Shown: positions 39,196 to 48,530, counted from the first letter of the stretch. The stretch is DNA of 64,000 nucleotides from Serratia sp. FDAARGOS_506 (GCF_003812745.1 NZ_CP033831.1:4588001-4652000); one strand, 5' to 3'. The notes: a model not told the origin generated them from the letters alone. Program-made: numbers and translations.

Positions 39196-39498
39196 TTACA
39201 GCACAACTTCGTAGTGAGAGCCGTCCGGCAGTTCAACATCCAGGCGCAGTTTGCCACCCGCAGCCTCAACATAGCGTTTTAGCGAAGACAGCTTCAGATC
39301 GCGGCCCGGTTTTTCCATCACGGCAACGGTCGGCTGCCGGATCCCCAGCACCTGCGCCATTTCAACCTGCGTTTTCTGCACTTTTTCGCGCAGCTCGGCA
39401 AGGTGAATGTTCAGCATGATGTCCGCCGCCAGCGCCTGCGCGTTGGCCACGACCTCGGGCTTTTCATCGGCAATAAGCTGTTCCAACGTTCTGCCCAT
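39196..39498 (-). CDS. HigA-type antitoxin (XRE helix-turn-helix)
   Basis: 100 residues. Residues about 40-85 form an HTH (VQKTQVEMAQVLGIRQPTVAVME), with the KLSSLKRYVEAAGGKLRLDVELPDG C-terminal strand typical of the HigA2/RelB-like XRE antitoxins that follow phage-type RelE toxins. AAGGAG upstream overlaps the toxin stop. It should neutralise the adjacent toxin and repress the operon. Confidence 0.88.
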   Translation of the reverse strand: MGRTLEQLIADEKPEVVANAQALAADIMLNIHLAELREKVQKTQVEMAQVLGIRQPTVAVMEKPGRDLKLSSLKRYVEAAGGKLRLDVELPDGSHYEVVL

Positions 39499-39502
39499 CG
39501 CG

Positions 39503-39856
39503 TCACTCCTTCTCGTTTAATGTGTTCAGCCAGTTCGTGAATTCCCGATCGGCAGCCTGGATCATCCGATCGTAAAAACGTTTTTCATTACCGGCTTTAT
39601 TGCCCGCACAAAGCACAATGCCGATACGGTACGGATCGAAGGCGAAGAATGCCCGCAACGGTTCGCCTCGGCACTGAATGCGCAGCTCTTTCATATTGCT
39701 GTAACGTGAACCTTTAACCGTATCGGCATAGGGCCTGGGCAGCCCCGGCCTCTTTTCCCGCAGGACCATCAATGCGGCAAGCACGCCGGCCCGATCGGCA
39801 TCGGTGAGTGAGCTAAACCAGTTATCAAACGCATCCGTTGTCTTAATTTCCCACAC
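39503..39856 (-). CDS. RelE/HigB-family mRNA interferase-type toxin
   Basis: 117 residues from the GTG at 39856 (GGGAGGT just upstream; the TTG five codons earlier would overlap the ribosome site). Gp49/HigB-like fold: WEIKTTDAFDNWFSSLTDADR, YADTVKGSRYSNMKELRIQCRGEPLRAFFAFDPYR, then GIVLCAGNKAGNEKRFYDRMI. Such toxins cut mRNA at the ribosome. The toxin-first order, four-base gap and position next to the tRNA islet are typical of a mobile toxin-antitoxin module. Confidence 0.9.
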   Translation of the reverse strand: MWEIKTTDAFDNWFSSLTDADRAGVLAALMVLREKRPGLPRPYADTVKGSRYSNMKELRIQCRGEPLRAFFAFDPYRIGIVLCAGNKAGNEKRFYDRMIQAADREFTNWLNTLNEKE

Positions 39857-40294
39857 GGGACCTCCCTGCAAATATAGAACAGCAACTATATAGATGTAAA
39901 GCTATAGCAGAGAGGCATCAGAATGGCATGTAGAGGCATGCGTGGTTACTGCAAGGCTGAACGTACATCCACGCATTTTGCAAACGCAATGCGAGGCATT
40001 CACCTTTTTACGAGCGGTATCGAACAATCGGTCAGAGGCAGAGGCATTCCTTCGCCGCCCCTTTATGAACCCTGTCACAAAACGCGCATAACGTTTTCGG
40101 CGTTCTACGCAGCGGGCGATGAGCAATAAATTTGTTAACACCACGTTACGCAAGGTTGAGCAAAGTTGTTAACGCAGATTGATGCGCCAAACGCATCGCG
40201 CCATGCGTTTATTGCGCTTATTTAGTTTATTTTCCTGAGCGAGTCTTCAACAACAGGCGCGGCGTCAGGCGCCAATAGCAAACTGGAGATAAAG
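39857..40294. promoter_or_regulatory. Intergenic region between toxin-antitoxin and MFS genes
   Basis: About 440 bases between divergent genes without a convincing ORF. It must hold the toxin-antitoxin promoter (near 39870-39900, AT-rich) and the MFS promoter (AT-rich stretch around 40200-40250). A recurring GCAAACGCAATGCG / CGCCAAACGCATCGCG pattern may be chance. Confidence 0.35.
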
Positions 40295-41590
40295 ATGCAT
40301 TCCTCTTCCTCACCCATGACCATCCGGGCCAGAACCGGCGCGATACTGCGCGTCACCTCCGGCAACTTTCTGGAACAGTTCGACTTCTTTCTGTTCGGCT
40401 TTTACGCCACCTATATCGCACACACCTTTTTCCCGGCCAGCAGCGAGTTCGCCTCGCTGATGATGACCTTCGCGGTATTCGGCGCAGGTTTTCTGATGCG
40501 CCCCATCGGCGCCATCGTGCTGGGCGCTTACATCGATAAAGTCGGCCGCCGCAAAGGGCTGATCGTGACCCTGTCGATCATGGCCGCAGGCACCTTCCTG
40601 ATCGTGCTGATCCCCTCTTATCAAAGCATCGGGCTTTGGGCGCCGCTGCTGGTGCTGTGCGGGCGCCTGCTGCAAGGCTTCTCGGCGGGCGCGGAGCTGG
40701 GCGGCGTGTCCGTCTATCTGGCCGAGATCGCCACGCCGGGCCGTAAGGGCTTCTACACCAGCTGGCAGTCCGGCAGCCAGCAGGTGGCGATCATGGTGGC
40801 GGCGGCCATGGGTTTCGCACTCAATGCGACGCTGGAAGAAAGCGCCATTCGCGAGTGGGGATGGCGCCTCCCTTTCCTGTTCGGCTGCCTGATCGTTCCC
40901 TTCATCTTCCTCCTGCGCCGCAAGCTGGAAGAGACACAGGAATTTAGCGCCCGCCGTCACCACCTGGCGATGCGCGACGTGTTTAAAACCCTGCTGAAAA
41001 ACTGGCCGGTGGTGATCGCCGGCATGCTGATGGTCGCCATGACCACCACCGCGTTTTACCTGATCACCGTTTATGCACCGACCTTCGGCAAAAAGGTGTT
41101 GCTGCTCAGCGCCTCCGACAGCCTGCTGGTCACCTTGCTGGTCGCGATTTCCAACTTCATCTGGCTGCCCATCGGCGGCGCGCTGTCGGACCGCTTCGGC
41201 CGCAAGCCGGTGCTGGTCGCCATGACGCTGCTGACGTTGGCCACCGCCTACCCGGCACTCAGCCTGCTCGCCGCCGCACCGAGCTTCAGCAGGATGCTGG
41301 CCGTGCTGCTGTGGCTGTCCTTCATTTACGGCCTCTATAACGGCGCGATGATCCCAGCCTTAACGGAGATCATGCCAACGGAGGTGCGGGTGGCCGGATT
41401 CTCGCTGGCCTACAGCCTGGCGACGGCGGTGTTCGGCGGCTTTACGCCGGTGATCTCCACCGCGTTGATCGAATACACCGGTGACAAGGCTTCACCGGGC
41501 TACTGGATGAGCTTCGCCGCGCTGTGCGCCCTGCTGGCGACGCTGTATCTGTATCGTCGCATCGCCATGCCGCTGCAAACCGCACGCTAA
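40295..41590 (+). CDS. MFS citrate/tricarballylate:H+ symporter
   Basis: 431 residues, 12 predicted TM helices, GGAGATAAAG upstream. It has marks of the metabolite:H+ symporter family, as in CitA and Tcu[26 protein letters not shown] in TM1, [63 protein letters not shown], and [25 protein letters not shown]. It imports a tricarboxylate at the inner membrane. A periplasmic binding protein follows 27 bases later. Confidence 0.87.
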   Translation: MHSSSSPMTIRARTGAILRVTSGNFLEQFDFFLFGFYATYIAHTFFPASSEFASLMMTFAVFGAGFLMRPIGAIVLGAYIDKVGRRKGLIVTLSIMAAGTFLIVLIPSYQSIGLWAPLLVLCGRLLQGFSAGAELGGVSVYLAEIATPGRKGFYTSWQSGSQQVAIMVAAAMGFALNATLEESAIREWGWRLPFLFGCLIVPFIFLLRRKLEETQEFSARRHHLAMRDVFKTLLKNWPVVIAGMLMVAMTTTAFYLITVYAPTFGKKVLLLSASDSLLVTLLVAISNFIWLPIGGALSDRFGRKPVLVAMTLLTLATAYPALSLLAAAPSFSRMLAVLLWLSFIYGLYNGAMIPALTEIMPTEVRVAGFSLAYSLATAVFGGFTPVISTALIEYTGDKASPGYWMSFAALCALLATLYLYRRIAMPLQTAR

Positions 41591-41617
41591 GCCACCATCG
41601 CAATAAGGAATGATGTC

Positions 41618-42424
41618 ATGCAAAAACTCACTCGTTCGATCCTCGCCGCGCTGGTGTGCGCCACTTTCAGTACGGCGGCGCTGGCCAAAGACGTGACAGT
41701 GATGATCTCCGGCGGCTTCAAAGCCGCGCTGGAGAAGCTGGCCCCGGAATATGAAGCCCAAAGCGGCGACAAAATCATTCTGGTGTCTGGCCCTTCCATG
41801 GGTAAAACGCCGCAGGCAATCCCCGCGCGGCTGGCGCGCGGAGAGAAAGCCGATGTGGTAATCATGGTGGGCGACGCGCTGGCCCAACTGGACAAAGGCG
41901 GCTGGACTCAGCCGGGTTCGCGCGTGGAGCTGGCCGATTCGCCGATCGGCATGGTGGTCAAACAGGGCGCGCCCAAACCGGCGATAAAAACGGATGCCGA
42001 TCTGCGCAATGTTTTGCTGCAAGCCGACTCTTTCGCCTATTCCGACAGCGCCAGCGGCCGCTATGTCAGCGGCCAACTGTTCCAAAAACTGGGCATCGAG
42101 GAACAGGTGAAAGGAAAAGCACATAGGGTTGAGCGCATTCCGGTGGCCTCTGAAGTGGCGCAAGGGAAATACGCGCTGGGCTTCCAGCAGGTCAGCAAAT
42201 TACTGCCCGTGGCGGGCGTCACCTTTATCGGCGAACTGCCGGAAAACGTGCAGTACATCACCCGCTTCGCAGGCGCGGTGACCGCCAAGGCGGAGCACCG
42301 CCGCGAGGGCAAAGCGCTGCTGGACTTCCTCGCCTCCTCTCAGGCGCAGCCGACCATTCGCGCGACCGGCATGCGGACCGTGCCGGCGCAGCAGCCGGTC
42401 AGGCAGAGTGATACTGTTCAGTAA
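41618..42424 (+). CDS. Periplasmic binding protein (ModA-like type 2 fold)
   Basis: 268 residues. Sec signal QKLTRSILAALVCATFSTAALA. Mature protein of the SBP_bac_11 type: DVTVMISGGFKAALEKLAPEYEAQSG, RGEKADVVIMVGDALAQLDKGGW, YALGFQQVSKLLPVAGVTFIGELP. No ABC permease or ATPase is nearby; it is linked instead to the citrate-type MFS. Its last 26 bases overlap the convergent LysR gene, so the 3' ends are antisense to each other. Confidence 0.85.
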   Translation: MQKLTRSILAALVCATFSTAALAKDVTVMISGGFKAALEKLAPEYEAQSGDKIILVSGPSMGKTPQAIPARLARGEKADVVIMVGDALAQLDKGGWTQPGSRVELADSPIGMVVKQGAPKPAIKTDADLRNVLLQADSFAYSDSASGRYVSGQLFQKLGIEEQVKGKAHRVERIPVASEVAQGKYALGFQQVSKLLPVAGVTFIGELPENVQYITRFAGAVTAKAEHRREGKALLDFLASSQAQPTIRATGMRTVPAQQPVRQSDTVQ

Positions 42425-43298
42425 TCAGCTTTTCCAGCTCGGCGGCGACGAAAGACTGCATGCGGCCGCCACGTCTGATAAGGCCTACGGTACGTTTCAC
42501 CACCGGCTCGACCAACGGCACCGACGTCAACACCGAATGCTCTGAGGCGGGCATCGACATGGCGGGCACGGCGGCAATGCCGACGCCCGCCTCAACCATG
42601 CCGAGCATGGTCGTCACATGGCGAGTTTCACACACGCTAGGGCGTTCCGGCGCGATGTGTTCCAGGCGCTGGTCGAGCAGATTGCGATTGCCGGAGGTTT
42701 TATCCAGCGACACGTAATCCTGCTGATAAAATTGCCGCCAGGTGAGGCTTTTTTTAGCGGCGAGCGGATGGTCGCGCCGGCAGGCGGCTACGTAGACGTC
42801 CCCCACCAACGGCACAAACTCAAGATTAGGCTGCAGCCGCCCGGCGAAGCAGATGCCGAAATCGGCCTGACCGCCAGTGACCGCCTCAATGACATTGCCT
42901 GCGCTGCCGTCGATCAGCTTAACGCGCACGCGCGGATAGCGAAGCCGGAAACGCCGTATCACGTCGGGCATGAAATAGTAGGCCGCCGACGGCACCGTGG
43001 CGACGGTGACCAGCCCCACCCGTTCCTGGCTGACCTTATCGATATCGGCCATCACCGCTTCGACGTTCATCAGCAACTGCTCCGAACGCTCGGCGAAGGC
43101 CTGCCCGTACAGCGTCAAGGTCACGCGCCGGGTGGTGCGATCGAAAAGTTTGATGCCCAGCGCATTTTCCAGCTTCTCAATTCTGCGGCTCAATGCCGAC
43201 TGCGACAGGCAGATGGACTCTGCGGCCAGCCGAAAATTGCCGTACTCCACGAGCGCGCGAAACGCATAGAGATCGTTGAGATCAAAATTCACGGGCAT
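42399..43298 (-). CDS. LysR-family regulator of the tricarboxylate locus
   Basis: 299 residues. Helix-turn-helix NFRLAAESICLSQSALSRRIEKLE (about residues 20-45), then an effector domain with VGLVTVATVPSAAYYFMPDVIRRF. It resembles regulators of the TcuR/CbbR-like branch. It is convergent with the binding-protein gene and overlaps it by 26 bases. The likely target is the MFS plus binding-protein operon. Confidence 0.87.
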   Translation of the reverse strand: MPVNFDLNDLYAFRALVEYGNFRLAAESICLSQSALSRRIEKLENALGIKLFDRTTRRVTLTLYGQAFAERSEQLLMNVEAVMADIDKVSQERVGLVTVATVPSAAYYFMPDVIRRFRLRYPRVRVKLIDGSAGNVIEAVTGGQADFGICFAGRLQPNLEFVPLVGDVYVAACRRDHPLAAKKSLTWRQFYQQDYVSLDKTSGNRNLLDQRLEHIAPERPSVCETRHVTTMLGMVEAGVGIAAVPAMSMPASEHSVLTSVPLVEPVVKRTVGLIRRGGRMQSFVAAELEKLITEQYHSA

Positions 43299-43400
43299 AA
43301 CGGCAATCTATCCTTATCTGGGCGCCAAAGGAGTAAGGCAACGATAATAGCCGCTTATTTAGCCGCAGCAACCGGTTTAACGCCGGAGTGCGCATCGCCG

Positions 43401-43787
43401 TTATCCTCCCAGCAGCAGCGTTGCCCAAACAACGATGGTCAGCACCACCGCCACCAGCTGCGCTGCGCCACCCAGATCTTTGGCACGTTTGGATAACGGA
43501 TGTAATTCCAGCGAAATGCGATCGACCACGGTTTCAATCGCCGTATTAAGCAGTTCCACGACCAATAGCAGGAAGCTGCAGGCGATTAATAACAGCCGTT
43601 CCATTTTTGTAATATCTAAAGTAAATGTAACAACCAGTAAAATGGCGTTAATAACCAATAATTGGCGAAACGCATCTTCGGTAAGCACGGCGTCAATAAC
43701 ACCCGCCCATGAGTTCCTTATGCTGTATGTTAATCGATTTATTCCCTTTTTCTTTGTTCCAGGCATGCCATCTGCTCTCATCAACAT
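43401..43787 (-). CDS. DgkA-family lipid kinase paralog
   Basis: 128 residues, three TM helices (LLVINAILLVVTFTLDI; RLLLIACSFLLLVVELLNTA; GAAQLVAVVLTIVVWATLLL). The DgkA signature is intact: ELLNTAIETVVDR with the catalytic Glu, and KRAKDLGGAAQ. DgkA phosphorylates diacylglycerol, and also ceramide in vitro, at the inner membrane. It is divergent in sequence from housekeeping DgkA and has a positively charged N-terminus. Starts at ATG 43787 or GTG 43790 are both possible. It lies at the edge of the proposed sphingolipid locus, 197 bases from the ceramide-synthase-like gene on the same strand. Confidence 0.85.
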   Translation of the reverse strand: MLMRADGMPGTKKKGINRLTYSIRNSWAGVIDAVLTEDAFRQLLVINAILLVVTFTLDITKMERLLLIACSFLLLVVELLNTAIETVVDRISLELHPLSKRAKDLGGAAQLVAVVLTIVVWATLLLGG

Positions 43788-43984
43788 CACGACAACTCCC
43801 GAAAATAAATCACGCGCCGTGAATTTATCTCGGGTTTATTAATTAAAGACCTTAACCGTTCGCCCTCAGGAGACAATTCATTCACTCACGCGGTGCCCGC
43901 GCAGCATTGAAACGATCAGCACGAAAAATGCCCTGACGCGGTTATTATCCTGAGGACGTTAAAAGACGATACATTATCAGCCGG

Positions 43985-45109
43985 TTAAAGCGTTTTCTCG
44001 TACAAACGGTAGCGCTTATAAGGAACCGCCCCGATGCGTTCTAAAATCGTCCGCATGCCGGTATTGGTTTCCAGGATCCACGACATTTCCAGCGCGTCGA
44101 TATTGCGCTTGGCAAACGGCTCGCGCAGCGCCTCAATCAGCAACAGCGCAATAATGGGCCCGATGCGGCTGAATTGATATTCCTGGCGCACGCCCATCAA
44201 CGGCACGCGCGCGGTGCGCACGCCGCTGACTTTCAGCCGCCACAATAGCTTCGCCCAGCCGAAGGGCAATAATCGCCCCTGCAGATCGGCAATCGCTTCG
44301 TTAATGTTCGGCAAGCCGACGATAAAGGCGCAGGGGGCGCCATCCACCTCGGCGATATGGATCATATCGTCGGGCACCAGGAACTTCAGCTGATCCCCCA
44401 TGGTGGCGAACTCGTGCTCGGTGAACGGGACAAACCCCCAGTTATGCTGCCACCCAGAGTTGAACACCTCTCGCAGCACCTGCATCTCCTCGCGAAAGCG
44501 CTTACGGTTGAGGCGGCGAACGGTCACCTTCTTGCGTACCTGATCCATCATCCGGGTTAACGAAGGCGAGAAATGCAGGTCGGTTCTTTTCATCCAATAG
44601 GCAAGCAAATCAATGCCTTCGGTGTAACCCTGCTGCACTATCTGGGGCGCGTAGTAAGGCTTGGCGTGCGTCATCAGGGCCGACGGCGGGGTGTCGAATC
44701 CCTCGACCAACAGGCCGCTTTCCTGATTGATATTGAGGCTGAACGGCCCGGTGATTTTGCGCGCGCCTTTCGACCTCAGCCACTCCTCTGCGGCCGTGAA
44801 CAACGCGCTGAATACGGCGGGATCGTCAATAGCGTCAATCATGCCGAAGTGGCCGGTATCCTCGCCATGCAGCTCACGGTGCAGAGAATCAATTTGCGCA
44901 GTGATGCGCCCAACGACCTTTCCCTGCTTTTTGGCCACCCACGCCTGCCATTCGATATGGTCGGTGCCCGGATTCTTCTTTGACAGGTGCTCTTCGCGCT
45001 CTAAATACAGCGGCTCAATCCAGTTCGGATCATCGCGAAACAGTGACGAAGGGAAAGCAATAAATTCTTTAAGCTCGCGTTTATCCAGAACTTTCTCAAT
45101 GCGGATCAT
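43985..45109 (-). CDS. GNAT-fold N-acyltransferase, bacterial ceramide-synthase-like
   Basis: 374 residues, no signal peptide or TM. The N-terminal part reads as a divergent GNAT: FRDDPNWIEPLYLEREEHLSKKNPG, AWVAKKQGKVVGRITAQID, ITGPFSLNINQESGLLVEGFDTPP; a second GNAT-like half includes MIHIAEVDGAPCAFIVGLPNINEAI and the final MSWILETNTGMRTILERIG, which is typical of N-acetyltransferase motif ends. Proteins of this build include bCerS of Caulobacter, which N-acylates the sphingoid intermediate. Its divergence from the acyl-ligase/reductase/ACP/synthase operon 724 bases away supports that role here. The enzyme assignment is inference. Confidence 0.72.
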   Translation of the reverse strand: MIRIEKVLDKRELKEFIAFPSSLFRDDPNWIEPLYLEREEHLSKKNPGTDHIEWQAWVAKKQGKVVGRITAQIDSLHRELHGEDTGHFGMIDAIDDPAVFSALFTAAEEWLRSKGARKITGPFSLNINQESGLLVEGFDTPPSALMTHAKPYYAPQIVQQGYTEGIDLLAYWMKRTDLHFSPSLTRMMDQVRKKVTVRRLNRKRFREEMQVLREVFNSGWQHNWGFVPFTEHEFATMGDQLKFLVPDDMIHIAEVDGAPCAFIVGLPNINEAIADLQGRLLPFGWAKLLWRLKVSGVRTARVPLMGVRQEYQFSRIGPIIALLLIEALREPFAKRNIDALEMSWILETNTGMRTILERIGAVPYKRYRLYEKTL

Positions 45110-45833
45110 AAATAGCCTTACGTTTTAATAAAATAATTAAATAAGCGCGCGACAACGCCTTTAGCATTTTTTATGCTGTTCTCTTTAATTGGATTGTGTA
45201 CTGCCTCCGGTTCAACGATAAGAAAAACCGAATATTACCCCCGATGAATCAGCGCGCTCATTGCCCGATATTCATCCGAAGGCCTCCGTGATTGTTCAAA
45301 AAAAGGGAAACAAAAAGCGGCGCTGACATGCTACGCTAATGGTGCTCTTTTATTATTTCGTGCTGTTTGGGCAAAAGAAACCTGCCGCCTTTAGTGTACC
45401 GACTTTAATCAGGAGGGGGATCGCCATTTTTACCACTTAATGCTCTTTTTAAGATTCAGGTTAAATCAAGCATTCACTTTTGGATTTCTTGCGGCATACT
45501 GTTTAGGAAGTGTTTAAGTTCCAAGATAGCCATACATGAGGTCATAGCCTATGAGCCGACAGTTATTTCCTGCTCAACACATGCAGACGAAAGAACGGCA
45601 AAGCCAGGGTATTACCCGTGGTTCTCGCATATCGCCAGGGCGCCGTCCAAGGCTGATAACTCAGGCCAGTCACGCCCTGCCCGGTTAATAATCGGCGTAC
45701 CACTCAAGCACGGCAATATACGCTGTTCGCGGAATGAAGATGGTTGAATAACAAACTTATTCAAAACCTATTCATAGTAAAATATCAATTACCTCGCCAA
45801 GAGTGATTTATTTCTTTTGGTGATTTTTAATCT
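45110..45833. promoter_or_regulatory. Long divergent regulatory region of the lipid locus
   Basis: These 724 bases between divergent operons are AT-rich at both ends. They contain a perfect inverted repeat at 45744-45764 and a 45-codon ORF (45551-45688, Arg/Gln-rich, GAGG ten bases upstream) that I doubt is a gene. Nothing else recognisable was seen. Confidence 0.4.
45744..45764. promoter_or_regulatory. Perfect inverted repeat, candidate operator
   Basis: TTGAATAA-CAAAC-TTATTCAA: eight-bp arms and a five-base spacer, 69 bases upstream of the acyl-ligase start, within an AT-rich promoter-like stretch. Symmetry and position suit binding by a dimeric regulator, none of which is encoded nearby. 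Confidence 0.45.
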
Positions 45834-47588
45834 ATGGCTAGTTTGTCTATGTCTGAAACAAGTTCCGTTCATTCTCTTCCCATGCGTTATGCAGACTTCC
45901 CCACTTTAGTGGACGCTTTGGATTATGCGGCGCTGGGCAATACGGGAATGAATTTTTATGACCGTCGCAATCAACTTGTGACCGTGCTCGAATACCGCAC
46001 GCTGCAGCAAAAAGCGATCGCGGGCGCGCGGCGTTTATTGTCCCTGAAACTCAAGAAAGGCGATCGCGTGGCGCTTATCGCCGAAACCAGCGCGGGATTC
46101 GTCGAAGCCTTTTTCGCCTGCCAATATGCCGGCCTGGTGGCGGTGCCATTGGCGATCCCGATGGGCGTGGGCCAACGCGACTCTTACACCACCAAGCTGA
46201 AAGGGCTGATCGCCAGCTGTAACCCCGCGGCGATCATCAGTAGCGAAGAGTGGACGCCGCTGATTGCCTCGGCCACGGAAAAGGCACCGTCGTTGCACAT
46301 CCTCAGCGATGCGGACTTTAACGCGTTGCCAGAGCCGGAGATCACGCTGCCGGCGCCTTCGCCCGACGATATCGCCTATCTCCAATACACCTCGGGCAGT
46401 ACCCGCTTTCCGCGCGGCGTGATCATCACCCAGCGGGCGGCCATGGCGAACCTGAACGCGATCAGCCACGACGGGATCAAGCTGCGCGCGGGTGACCGCT
46501 GCGTCTCCTGGCTGCCCTTCTATCACGATATGGGCCTGGTCGGTTTCCTGCTGACCCCGGTGGCGACCCAACTGTCCGTCGACTATCTGCGCACGCAAGA
46601 TTTCGCCATGCGCCCGATGCAGTGGCTGAAACTGATCGCCAAGAACCGCGGCACGGTCTCCGTCGCCCCGCCGTTCGGCTACGACCTGTGTCTGCGCCGC
46701 AGCAACGCCAGAGAGCTGGCCGATCTGGATCTCTCCAGCTGGCGGGTCGCGGGCGTGGGCGCCGAGCCTATTCCGGCCGAGTTGCTCAGCCAGTTTGGCG
46801 AACACTTCAGCAGCATCAACTTCGACAGCAAAGCCTTCATGCCCTGCTACGGCCTGGCCGAGAACACCCTGGCGGTGAGCTTTTCCGATCCTTGCTCCGG
46901 CCCGCAAACCAACGCGGTCGACCGCGATATTTTAGAGTACGAAGGTAAAGCGGTCGCGCCCGGCAAGAAGACCCGCGCCATCTCGACCTTCGTCAACTGC
47001 GGCAGAGCGCTGCCCGGCCACCGCATCGAGATCCGCAGCGAAACCGGGCAACCGCTGCCGGAACGCCAGGTCGGCCATATCACGATTTCCGGCCCCAGCC
47101 TGATGAACGGCTATTTCTGCGACGATGAATCCCAGCAGCAGATCCAGGTAACCGGCTGGATGGACACCGGCGATCTCGGCTACCTGTTGGACGGCTATCT
47201 GTACGTCACCGGCCGCAAGAAGGATTTGATCATCATTCGCGGCCGCAACATCTGGCCGCAGGATATCGAGTACGTCGCGGAATCCGAACCGGAAATCCGT
47301 TCCGGCGATGCGATTGCCTTCGTGACCGAAGAGCACGACGAAGCGGCCAGGATTATTTTGCAAATCCAGTGCCGAGTCAGCTCGGAAGAACGTCGGGAGC
47401 AAATCGTGCATTCGCTGAGCGCGCGCATTCAAAGCGAGTTCGGCATCGCGGTGGACATCGAGCTGCTGCCGCCGCACAGCATTCCCCGCACGTCGTCGGG
47501 CAAACCCGCCCGCGCCGAGGCCAAAAAACGCTGGCTGAGTGCTTCGCTCTATCCGCAAATGCCGCAGCTGGCCGGTTTCGCGCAATGA
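45834..47588 (+). CDS. Fatty acyl-AMP ligase / acyl-ACP synthetase
   Basis: 584 residues, ANL adenylate-forming enzyme of the FAAL type. P-loop-like motif YLQYTSGSTRFPRGV (residues about 182-196), CVSWLPFYHDMGLVGF, and the FAAL phrases SVAPPFGYDLCLRR and PCYGLAENTLAVSF are clear. The C-terminal domain has GWMDTGDLGYLLDGYLYVTGRKKDLIIIRGRNIWPQDIE and the catalytic Lys region TSSGKPARAEAKKRW. It activates a fatty acid as acyl-AMP, probably loading the ACP encoded two genes downstream. The start has a weak ribosome site. It overlaps the next gene by four bases. Confidence 0.9.
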   Translation: MASLSMSETSSVHSLPMRYADFPTLVDALDYAALGNTGMNFYDRRNQLVTVLEYRTLQQKAIAGARRLLSLKLKKGDRVALIAETSAGFVEAFFACQYAGLVAVPLAIPMGVGQRDSYTTKLKGLIASCNPAAIISSEEWTPLIASATEKAPSLHILSDADFNALPEPEITLPAPSPDDIAYLQYTSGSTRFPRGVIITQRAAMANLNAISHDGIKLRAGDRCVSWLPFYHDMGLVGFLLTPVATQLSVDYLRTQDFAMRPMQWLKLIAKNRGTVSVAPPFGYDLCLRRSNARELADLDLSSWRVAGVGAEPIPAELLSQFGEHFSSINFDSKAFMPCYGLAENTLAVSFSDPCSGPQTNAVDRDILEYEGKAVAPGKKTRAISTFVNCGRALPGHRIEIRSETGQPLPERQVGHITISGPSLMNGYFCDDESQQQIQVTGWMDTGDLGYLLDGYLYVTGRKKDLIIIRGRNIWPQDIEYVAESEPEIRSGDAIAFVTEEHDEAARIILQIQCRVSSEERREQIVHSLSARIQSEFGIAVDIELLPPHSIPRTSSGKPARAEAKKRWLSASLYPQMPQLAGFAQ

Positions 47589-48499
47589 GCGGCACCGTCG
47601 CAGTGACGGGCGCGACCGGCTTTATCGGCCGGCATATCGTCCAGGAACTGCTGGCGCAAGGATTTAGCGTGCGCGCCCTGACTCGGCGCGCCGAAAAAGC
47701 CGCGGCCGACAACCTGCAGTGGATCCCCGGCGCACTGGAAGATCGGTCATCGCTCACCGAACTGGTGCGCGGCGCGGAGTGCGTCGTGCACTGTGCGGGC
47801 CAGGTACGCGGGCATGCGGAAGCGGTGTTCACCCGCTGCAACGTGACCGGCAGCCTGAACCTGATGCAGGCGGCCAGACAGAATGGCCGCTGCAATCGTT
47901 TCTTGTTCATGTCGTCGCTGGCGGCCCGCCACCCGGCGCTGTCCTGGTACGCCCATTCAAAACAGGCCGCCGAGCAACAATTAATCGCCGCCACGGGCGA
48001 CATCGCGCTAGGGATTTTCCGCCCGACGGCGGTTTACGGGCCGGGCGATAAAGAGCTGAAACCGCTGTTCAACGGCCTGCTGCGCGGCGTGTTGCCCCGG
48101 CTGGGCGCGCCTGAGGCCAGACTCTCTTTCCTGCACGTAAGCGATTTGGCGAAGGCGGTCAGCCAATGGCTACTGGCGCACCCCGCGCAGCCGAATATTT
48201 ACGAACTGTGCGACGGCGTGGCCGAAGGCTACAACTGGCTGCGCCTGCGGGACATCGGCGCCGCCGTGCGGCGCGGCCCGGTGCGCCTGGTGGGCATTCC
48301 GCTGCCGCTGCTGAAAGCCATGGCGGATATCAGCGTGTTGTGGAACCGCCTGGTAAAACAAGAGCCGATGCTGACGCGCAGCAAAATACGCGAGTTAACC
48401 CATCACGACTGGTCCGCCAACAATCATGCGCTGTCGCAACAGATTAATTGGTTTCCACAGGTGAGTTTGGAACGCGCGCTGCGTGAAGGGCTGTTTTAA
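47585..48499 (+). CDS. NAD-dependent epimerase-type reductase, CerR-like
   Basis: 304 residues from the ATG overlapping the ligase stop (ATGA). Extended SDR: nucleotide motif GATGFIGRH at residues 9-17, VVHCAGQVRG, FMSSLAARHP and the catalytic Tyr122-x3-Lys126 (YAHSK). The C-terminal region has no sugar-nucleotide-specific motif that I recognise. In the Caulobacter ceramide pathway an epimerase-family protein (CerR) reduces the 3-oxo intermediate; order and company here match. The longer frame running in from upstream is rejected. Confidence 0.82.
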   Translation: MSGTVAVTGATGFIGRHIVQELLAQGFSVRALTRRAEKAAADNLQWIPGALEDRSSLTELVRGAECVVHCAGQVRGHAEAVFTRCNVTGSLNLMQAARQNGRCNRFLFMSSLAARHPALSWYAHSKQAAEQQLIAATGDIALGIFRPTAVYGPGDKELKPLFNGLLRGVLPRLGAPEARLSFLHVSDLAKAVSQWLLAHPAQPNIYELCDGVAEGYNWLRLRDIGAAVRRGPVRLVGIPLPLLKAMADISVLWNRLVKQEPMLTRSKIRELTHHDWSANNHALSQQINWFPQVSLERALREGLF

Positions 48500-48530
48500 T
48501 TATTCCAAGTAGAGGTGTGTCAACATTCTT

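Noticed and set aside
45551..45688. 45-codon frame in the divergent region before the acyl ligase
   Set aside because: A GAGG lies ten bases upstream, but the Arg/Gln-rich product shows no recognisable feature; left as part of the regulatory region.
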